Virus record (IMG/VR): IMGVR_UViG_3300019776_000179 | Coordinates: 1-25,939 of that record | DNA length: 25,939 bases | Origin: a virus | Strand: one strand, 5' to 3' | In this document: positions 21,751-25,939 of the stretch, piece by piece | Layout: every line of letters begins with the position of its first letter | How positions within the stretch are numbered: the first letter of the stretch is position 1 | The notes under the pieces: model-generated | Seen by the model: the letters and a program-made list of their open reading frames with translations, nothing else | The model's database searches: none | What the model was told of the DNA's origin: nothing | Translations under genes and position numbers: made by a program

Positions 21751-22412
21751 CTGCGAACGTCCGTACGCTCTCGCCGCATGACGCGGTGAGCTTTGAGGTA
21801 GTGGAACGCCGCAAGGCCGCCCGCCCCCTCGTGTTCCTCCCTGTTCGTAACTTCGGTGGGGCTTCTGCCAGCTTCGGCTTGCAGTCGCTCCACCAATTTT
21901 TTGGTCAGGCTGGAAAGACTGATCCACATACTCGGCTCTCCCAAACAATTCTCTCTCGCAAGGGGACATTGGGAGAAGTTGATTTGTCATTGGGTCAAAA
22001 AACGGGGGATGCGTTTGCGAAAAAAGCAAACGTAACCAAACCAGCCGACTTTGTAGCGGAAGCTGCCGAGTGGGCTGCGCGTCTGACGAATGAGGCAGAA
22101 CGCAAGACTGGTAAAACGGACACGGCCCTTGAAACCGTCGCCCGTCAAACTGGCGTCAATCAATCGACACTGTGGAGACTGCGCTACCGTAAGCCGAAAG
22201 ACTTAGCGGTCAGCGTCTATATGAAACTGAAAATGGCCTTTGAGGCCGCCGAACAACGCCAGATTGAAAGATTGCAACATGAAGCTGAGATCGCTCGCTC
22301 ACTTGGCGAAGCGAATAGCAGTGTATTGCTGCGTGCCGCTGATTACTTGGTTGCTAGCCATCAAGAACAGACGACGCATAGCAAGATAAACAATGGGGGT
22401 GCCGGTGACTGA
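21747..22412 (+). CDS. HTH regulator of the early operon (possible CII-like role)
   Basis: A 221-aa protein starting in the cro-like stop (ATGA). A helix-turn-helix is clear at ~128-165: LETVARQTGVNQSTLWRLRY, RKPKDLAVSVYMKLKMAFEA. The 'LWRLRYR.PKD..VS.Y..L..A.E' run followed by a charged helix is one I know from phage genes just after cro. The first ~100 residues are odd: low-complexity (SRKGTLGEVDLSLGQKTGDA) with no fold I recognise, and may be leader sequence if translation starts later, though no good internal start is seen. A CII-like activator or late-gene regulator is inferred from position. Confidence 0.65.
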   Translation: MTANVRTLSPHDAVSFEVVERRKAARPLVFLPVRNFGGASASFGLQSLHQFFGQAGKTDPHTRLSQTILSRKGTLGEVDLSLGQKTGDAFAKKANVTKPADFVAEAAEWAARLTNEAERKTGKTDTALETVARQTGVNQSTLWRLRYRKPKDLAVSVYMKLKMAFEAAEQRQIERLQHEAEIARSLGEANSSVLLRAADYLVASHQEQTTHSKINNGGAGD

Positions 22413-22779
22413 GTGCATCGGCATCCATCTTCCGTTCCCCCCTAGCACGAACTCACTTTACAGGAACGTGCCGGGGCGGGGACGGGTTAAAACCGATAAA
22501 TACAAGGACTGGCTGATAAAGGCTGGTCTGATTGTCAACGCACAACTCAAAACAAATGAACGCATTGAGGGGCCGTATGGTTTGCGGATGCGAGCCTATC
22601 GTCCTGATAAACGTCGCCGCGATTTATCAAACCTCCTGAAAGCCACCGAAGACCTACTCGTCGCCTTGGGCATCGTTGAAGACGACAGCCTCTGCCAGTC
22701 GATCGAATGTGAATGGGCACAGGAGCAGATGTTCGACGGCATCAAGGTTTGGCTGATTTCGACCAAGGAACGCCCATGA
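22393..22779 (+). CDS. rusA: RusA-type Holliday junction resolvase
   Basis: A 128-aa protein from ATG 22393; GTG 22405, with GGGGG five bases upstream, is an equally good start giving 124 aa. The RusA layout is clear: HLPFPPSTNSLYRN, then RPDKRRRDLSNLLKATEDLL and VALGIVEDDSLCQSIECEW, with acidic residues Asp77, Asp87 and Asp97/98 in the places of the RusA catalytic Asp set. The enzyme cuts four-way DNA junctions, made here by recombination or replication. It overlaps its neighbours at both ends in the replication operon. Confidence 0.88.
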   Translation: MGVPVTECIGIHLPFPPSTNSLYRNVPGRGRVKTDKYKDWLIKAGLIVNAQLKTNERIEGPYGLRMRAYRPDKRRRDLSNLLKATEDLLVALGIVEDDSLCQSIECEWAQEQMFDGIKVWLISTKERP

Positions 22780-23258
22780 CAGCTTTGGCTTTTGTTGATC
22801 GCTACAAGGCTATTCGCAAACAATTTTATATGCCGCGCCCTGAATTGGTTTCGGAGCCAAAGCGCGTTCCTGTTGAGCGGAAAAAATACGTCTATTTGTT
22901 TCCGATCGGACCAGTCATGCCTGCCTATTGGATGACTAAGGACATAGGTAAGAGCATGGCTGCGGCCCAAGAAATCATTGAAAGCCAGAAGGTGCTTTCG
23001 GTCCCGCGTAACAAAGGCATGCAGATTATCCGTGAAGTCTGCATTAAATATAACATTACGCTTGAAGACCTCATTAGCGAGCGTCGTCATCATGCCATCG
23101 TGGTCCCGCGTCAAGAGGCGATGTACCGCCTTTGCACTGAAACTGACTGGAGCCTGCCGCGCATTGGTCGCGCGCTTGGCAATCGCGATCACACAACCGT
23201 CTTGCATGGGCGTAAAGCCTACAAGCGGCGGTTGGATGCTGGCGAGGTGACGCTGTGA
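22776..23258 (+). CDS. Replication protein with DnaA domain IV
   Basis: ATG 22776 overlaps the RusA stop (ATGA) and gives 160 aa; an upstream in-frame ATG lies inside rusA. Residues ~84-152 are a DnaA C-terminal DNA-binding domain: YNITLEDLISERRHHAIVVP, RQEAMYRLCTETDWSLPRIG, and the DnaA signature GRALGNRDHTTVLHGRKAYK. There is no AAA+ ATPase part; the N-terminal ~80 residues are unrelated. It probably binds DnaA boxes or the phage origin and could steer host initiation to phage DNA. Stand-alone domain IV proteins are regular in alphaproteobacterial phages. Confidence 0.85.
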   Translation: MTALAFVDRYKAIRKQFYMPRPELVSEPKRVPVERKKYVYLFPIGPVMPAYWMTKDIGKSMAAAQEIIESQKVLSVPRNKGMQIIREVCIKYNITLEDLISERRHHAIVVPRQEAMYRLCTETDWSLPRIGRALGNRDHTTVLHGRKAYKRRLDAGEVTL

Positions 23259-23476
23259 AAGTGCCGCTGATTGAGCAAATTGCGGACATAAACCTCCGCA
23301 TTGTTGAAATCACTGACAGCATCGCCCTTGGCCGTAAAGCGGGCAGGGTGCCAGACGCTATTCTGAATATCCGCGAGAGCCGCCTGCAAAAGTTAAAGGC
23401 TGCCGCGAAGACCCTTGAATGGGTTTACGACAACGAACAGACGATCCGCGATGCGGTGCAGGGGAGGGCGGCATGA
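23255..23476 (+). CDS. Small coiled-coil protein of the replication operon (73 aa)
   Basis: Starts at GTG 23255 inside the preceding stop (GTGA) with GAGG seven bases upstream. The 73-aa product is a long helix pair: VPLIEQIADINLRIVEITDS, SRLQKLKAAAKTLEWVYDNE. Comparable small proteins appear just upstream of phage replication genes; their role is unknown. Its stop overlaps the next ATG (ATGA). Confidence 0.65.
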   Translation: MKVPLIEQIADINLRIVEITDSIALGRKAGRVPDAILNIRESRLQKLKAAAKTLEWVYDNEQTIRDAVQGRAA

Positions 23477-24315
23477 GCCGTTGGTTCCGTTTCTACGATT
23501 GCGCTTTGGACGATCCAAAGGTGCAGCGACTGCCGGGTGATGTGTTCAAGGTATGGGTGAATTTGCTCTGCGTTGCATCGCGCAATGACGGGCAACTTCC
23601 TAGCGTAGAGGACTTAGCCTTCATGCTTCGTTCTGATTCCGAAACGATTACGCGCGTGATGAATGAATTGCGTCGTGCTGGCTTGATTGATGAGTCAGAG
23701 CAAGGACTTACGCCGCACAACTGGGCAGAGCGCCAGTATCAATCTGATAGCAGCGCAGAGCGCATGAGAAAGCATCGCGCACTGAAACGTAACAGTGACG
23801 TCACTGATGTGACAACGAGTGACGTTACAGGTGACGAAAAAGTGACGGTGCAGAACAGATACAGAGCAGATACAGATACAGAAACAGAAAAGATTATTAG
23901 CGCGCCAGCGCGCTCCAAAAAGGGAACTCGTTTGTCAGAGGACTGGCAACCGAACCCTGACCTGATCGCAACAGCCACATCGCTCGGCCTCTCGGCAGCC
24001 CAATTTGATCGAGAGATTGCCAAGTTCCGCGACTACTGGGCCAGTCGTGCCGGTAGCCAAGGCGTCAAGCTTGATTGGGACGCAACAGCCCGCAACTGGA
24101 TGCGAACGGCTGCCGAACGCGCCAATCCGCCACCACGCAATTCGCCAAGCCAAACGCAAACACCGGCAGTCGGTGTGTGGGTCAATCGCGGCACCCCGCA
24201 ATGGCAGGCATGGACCAAGGCACGCGGCAAAGAACCGTATGTGTCCGTCCGCAATGGCGACGAAGGTGCTTTTTTTCGCTCGGAATGGCCGCAGGCCGAA
24301 GGGGTGGCAGCCTGA
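23473..24315 (+). CDS. Replication initiator-like protein (lambda O / DnaD style)
   Basis: ATG 23473 overlaps the previous stop (ATGA); 280 aa. The N-terminus is a winged-helix region, SRWFRFYDCALDDPKVQRLP, GQLPSVEDLAFMLRSDSETI, NELRRAGLIDESEQGLTPHN, followed by QYQSDSSAERMRKHR. A Val/Thr/Asp linker (~105-145) comes next, then TRLSEDWQPNPDL, FRDYWASRAGSQGVKLDWDA and RNWMR, a C-terminal helical domain. The order (wing, linker, 'KFRDYW....G....LDW.ATWRNWLR') is typical of replication proteins in alphaproteobacterial phages. The linker coincides with the DNA repeats at 23795-23890, as iterons lie in lambda O. The role is inferred from family style and context. Confidence 0.75.
   Translation: MSRWFRFYDCALDDPKVQRLPGDVFKVWVNLLCVASRNDGQLPSVEDLAFMLRSDSETITRVMNELRRAGLIDESEQGLTPHNWAERQYQSDSSAERMRKHRALKRNSDVTDVTTSDVTGDEKVTVQNRYRADTDTETEKIISAPARSKKGTRLSEDWQPNPDLIATATSLGLSAAQFDREIAKFRDYWASRAGSQGVKLDWDATARNWMRTAAERANPPPRNSPSQTQTPAVGVWVNRGTPQWQAWTKARGKEPYVSVRNGDEGAFFRSEWPQAEGVAA
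23795..23890 (+). repeat. Iteron-like repeats; candidate replication origin
   Basis: GTGAC[G/A] occurs five times, starting at 23795, 23809, 23819, 23831 and 23842 (10-14 bases apart, near one helical turn). CAGATACAG follows at 23856 and 23867, then GATACAG at 23875, grading into an A-rich strand and AGATTATTAG. Iterons next to an AT-biased region inside a replication gene is the lambda ori plan. Low-complexity Asp/Thr coding could cause part of this. Confidence 0.45.
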
Positions 24316-24373
24316 TCCTGCCACGAACACTAGCCAATCGCATTTGCATATTTAGCAAAAAGGGAGACCTGAC

Positions 24374-24625
24374 ATGACGCAGTACGACAACACTAATCGC
24401 GGCAGCCTCTTTCGCAATTACCTTAAGGAAAACGAAAAGCACGCCGACTACACCGGCAGCCTCAACGTGAACGGCCGAGAATTTTGGATCAATGCGTGGC
24501 TGAAAGAGTCAAAGACCGGCACTAAATTTATGAGCCTGTCTGTACGGCCCAAGGAAGCCCGTCCAGCGGCCTCGGATGATGTGCCAGCTACCCGTGTAGC
24601 GTCAGGCGATGTGATCCCGTTCTGA
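24374..24625 (+). CDS. Small SSB-like early protein (83 aa)
   Basis: ATG 24374 has GGGAG seven bases upstream. The 83-aa product reads DNTNRGSLFRNYLKENEKHA, DYTGSLNVNGREFWINAW, TGTKFMSLSVRPKEA, then an acidic tail ending SGDVIPF. The 'NRG.LF.N......DY.GS.N..G.E.W...W.K....G.KF.SLS..PK' pattern is a short OB-like beta fold common in phages; an acidic tail is also usual in SSBs. It may coat single-stranded DNA or bind a replication partner. It is the only early rightward gene set off by a gap (58 bases, no clear promoter). Confidence 0.65.
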   Translation: MTQYDNTNRGSLFRNYLKENEKHADYTGSLNVNGREFWINAWLKESKTGTKFMSLSVRPKEARPAASDDVPATRVASGDVIPF

Positions 24626-24636
24626 GGCTCGCCAGC

Positions 24637-25578
24637 ATGTATCGCTTGCTTGACCTCTTTTCCGGAATTGGCGGCTTCTCGCTCGGGCTTGAACGCTCGG
24701 GCGGGTTCAAGACGGTTGCCTTTTGTGAGGTTGAGCCGTTCTGCCAGAAAATTCTCACCAAGCATTGGCCCGAGGTTCCGATTTATGGAGACGTGCGTGA
24801 ACTTAATGCTGACCGATTGGCAGCAGACGGAATTGGAATTGACGCCATCTGCGGAGGATTCCCCTGCCAGGACATTAGCACGGCAGGAAAAGGCGCAGGC
24901 ATTGAAGGCGAGCGCAGCGGCCTATGGTCAGAGTACGCCCGTCTTATTGGCGAACTACGACCCCGCTACGTCTTCGTGGAGAACGTCGCAGCGTTGCTTA
25001 GTCGAGGGCTGGACCGCGTTCTCGGAGACTTGGCCGCGCTCGGGTATGATGCGGAATGGCACTGCATACCAGCTTCCGCCGTTGGTGCGCCTCACCGACG
25101 CGACCGCATCTGGATCGTGGCCTACACCCCGCTCATGCAGTGCAATGGCAGCGACGATCACGCCAGAGAGTGCTTGGAAGGACAACCGTTTTCCAAATTT
25201 GGAAACGGTAGTGGGCAGAGCAATGTGGCCGACGCCAGACGCCTCAATGGGAACGGGCGGCCGAACATCAAAAAATCCGCCTTGGCAGAAACGGCCAAGT
25301 GGTGCCAAGCAGCAAGTGACGTTGAACAACGCCGTCAAATGGTGGCCGACACCAACAGCCCACAACGCCAAGGAAGGCGCATTTCCAGCCGAGTATTTGA
25401 GGAACACGCCAACATTAGCTGCCCAGGCTGGTGGGAGATTGAACCCGACGTGGGTCGAGTGGCTAATGGGGTTCCCGCTTGGTCACACCGCCTTAAAGCT
25501 CTCGGAAACGCCGTAGTACCGCAAATTCCAGAGATGCTTGGTCGCGCTGTCCTTGATGCAGAGAGGGCAGCGGCATGA
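24637..25578 (+). CDS. dcm: DNA (cytosine-5-)-methyltransferase
   Basis: A 313-aa C5 methyltransferase with its motifs in order: I (LDLFSGIGGFSLGLE, SAM binding), IV (GGFPCQDIS with Cys77 the nucleophile), VI (FVENV, Glu115), VIII (HRRDRIWIV), a variable target region ~165-255, and X (RLKALGNAVVPQI). It would methylate cytosine at a site set by the target region, which cannot be read out here. No partner restriction enzyme is in the window, so it is likely an orphan that shields phage DNA from host restriction. Remarkably, a second 288-codon frame is open along most of its length. The stop overlaps the next ATG (ATGA). Confidence 0.92.
   Translation: MYRLLDLFSGIGGFSLGLERSGGFKTVAFCEVEPFCQKILTKHWPEVPIYGDVRELNADRLAADGIGIDAICGGFPCQDISTAGKGAGIEGERSGLWSEYARLIGELRPRYVFVENVAALLSRGLDRVLGDLAALGYDAEWHCIPASAVGAPHRRDRIWIVAYTPLMQCNGSDDHARECLEGQPFSKFGNGSGQSNVADARRLNGNGRPNIKKSALAETAKWCQAASDVEQRRQMVADTNSPQRQGRRISSRVFEEHANISCPGWWEIEPDVGRVANGVPAWSHRLKALGNAVVPQIPEMLGRAVLDAERAAA
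24650..25516 (+). CDS. Overlapping-frame ORF inside dcm (288 aa)
   Basis: An open frame of 288 codons shifted +1 relative to dcm. It looks like protein, not noise: SSWRTSQRCLVEGWTAF, SETWPRSGMMRNGTAYQLPP, three W-P-T-P units (near residues 183, 219 and 257) and LNPTWVEWLMGFPLGHTALK near the end. I recall these stretches as recurring in annotated phage proteins. In dcm they fall on IWIVAYTP, VADARR and VADTNS, and the last on motif X. ATG 24650 or later ATGs (24785, 24806) could start it; no strong ribosome site is seen. It is either a true overprinted gene or an open frame forced by dcm codon use. Confidence 0.4.
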   Translation: MTSFPELAASRSGLNARAGSRRLPFVRLSRSARKFSPSIGPRFRFMETCVNLMLTDWQQTELELTPSAEDSPARTLARQEKAQALKASAAAYGQSTPVLLANYDPATSSWRTSQRCLVEGWTAFSETWPRSGMMRNGTAYQLPPLVRLTDATASGSWPTPRSCSAMAATITPESAWKDNRFPNLETVVGRAMWPTPDASMGTGGRTSKNPPWQKRPSGAKQQVTLNNAVKWWPTPTAHNAKEGAFPAEYLRNTPTLAAQAGGRLNPTWVEWLMGFPLGHTALKLSETP

Positions 25579-25760
25579 TTGAGTTCCTGATGGTCGCGTT
25601 GCTCTGCTCAATGGTGATCTTACTGATCGTGATTGCTGGTCTGGTTGCTGACAACAACCGGATCAGCCGCGAAATCCACGCCAAGAACATTGAGGTCGCA
25701 TGGCACAAGTCCATCGTTGAGGCCTTCATTGGCAAGGTGGAAAGGGAGAGGGGGAAATGA
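25575..25760 (+). CDS. Small single-span membrane protein (61 aa)
   Basis: ATG 25575 overlaps the dcm stop (ATGA). The 61-aa product opens with a strong transmembrane helix (IEFLMVALLCSMVILLIVIA, residues 2-23) and continues as a charged helix (DNNRISREIHAKNIEVAWHK). Its ending KVERERGK is basic. It resembles small phage membrane proteins of unknown role. The stop overlaps the next ATG. Confidence 0.65.
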   Translation: MIEFLMVALLCSMVILLIVIAGLVADNNRISREIHAKNIEVAWHKSIVEAFIGKVERERGK

Positions 25761-25939
25761 CTGACATTGTTGAACGGCTGCGCCACGAAGTAGAGGTATT
25801 CTACGGCAAGCCACCGTGCAGCCTTTTGAATGAAGCCGCTGACGAAATAGAGCGGCTGCGTGAGGCGCTGCGGCGCGTTCGCACGGCAATATTTGATGCC
25901 AAGCCCGAAGTGTTAACAGACACGCTTTGGATGCACGAC
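25757..25939 (+). CDS. Phage early protein, N-terminal fragment
   Basis: ATG 25757 overlaps the preceding stop (ATGA) and the frame stays open to the window edge (61 codons). It reads MTDIVERLRHEVEVFYGKPP, then LLNEAADEIERLREALRRVR. The 'DIVERLR.......L..EAADEIERLRE' start is widespread among small phage proteins of unknown function and forms a leucine-heptad helix. The end lies outside the window. Confidence 0.7.
   Translation, partial: MTDIVERLRHEVEVFYGKPPCSLLNEAADEIERLREALRRVRTAIFDAKPEVLTDTLWMHD

Noticed and set aside
21718-22029. 103-aa leftward frame opposite the regulator gene
   Set aside because: It runs against a coupled operon, has no ribosome site or motif and looks like a frame shadow.
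23935-24330. 131-aa leftward frame opposite the replication gene
   Set aside because: Antisense to a gene with clear domain pattern; composition rich in Cys, Arg and Pro as expected of a shadow.
24955-25407. 150-aa antisense frame within dcm
   Set aside because: Unlike the +1 frame, it shows no recurring motif and has no sensible start context.

Overview
The window looks like part of the genome of a temperate, probably short-tailed (podovirus-like) phage of an alphaproteobacterium. The host call rests on protein style only: the Cro-like 'IADIVAALGG' protein, the small rhizobial-type hypotheticals and the helix-turn-helix (HTH)/phosphoesterase gene are types I associate with Rhizobiales-like hosts. 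No host gene, rRNA or complete tRNA is present. Almost every base is coding, and neighbouring genes are joined by ATGA, TGATG, TAATG or GTGA overlaps.

Region 1 (1-15369, rightward, late genes). It starts inside a tail-fibre-type gene and continues with a tail assembly chaperone, a repeat-bearing structural protein, a fibre with a self-cleaving S74 chaperone domain and a large virion protein. A lysis cassette follows: GH24 endolysin, nested inner- and outer-membrane spanin-like genes and a small holin-like protein. Next come a second S74-like protein, a virion lytic transglycosylase and three large Ala/Gly/Gln-rich proteins (365, 566 and 772 aa) that I infer to be internal or DNA-ejection proteins. 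An HTH plus metallophosphoesterase gene sits among them. A leftward pair of membrane microproteins (11429-11757) interrupts the strand order.

Region 2 (15269-16060). Two small leftward genes converge on the late operon. A 299-base non-coding stretch then holds what I read as attP: the 3' half of a tRNA-Gln(CUG) with its CCA end, a terminator hairpin just beyond it, and TGTCTAA repeats on both sides. The integrase gene lies directly beside it. Late genes on one side and int on the other is the lambda-like virion order, so the sequence is more easily read as free phage DNA than as an integrated prophage.

Region 3 (16060-20674, leftward early operon). In transcription order it runs: several small hypotheticals, a probable single-strand annealing protein, a winged-helix protein, a pair of related small acidic proteins, a tiny Cys-rich exported peptide, an HNH nuclease, a dCMP deaminase, an excisionase-like HTH protein and the integrase.

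Region 4 (20675-21523, switch). A LexA/CI-type S24 repressor is flanked by perfect TACGAA-N3-TTCGTA operators, each sitting inside a sigma70-like promoter: one for the leftward operon and one for the rightward cro operon.

Region 5 (21523-25939, rightward early operon). It encodes a Cro-like protein, an HTH regulator, RusA, a DnaA-domain-IV protein, a replication protein whose gene contains iteron-like repeats (candidate origin), an SSB-like small protein, and a cytosine-5 DNA methyltransferase that carries a second long open frame (288 codons) with protein-like features. Two small genes follow, the last cut by the window edge.
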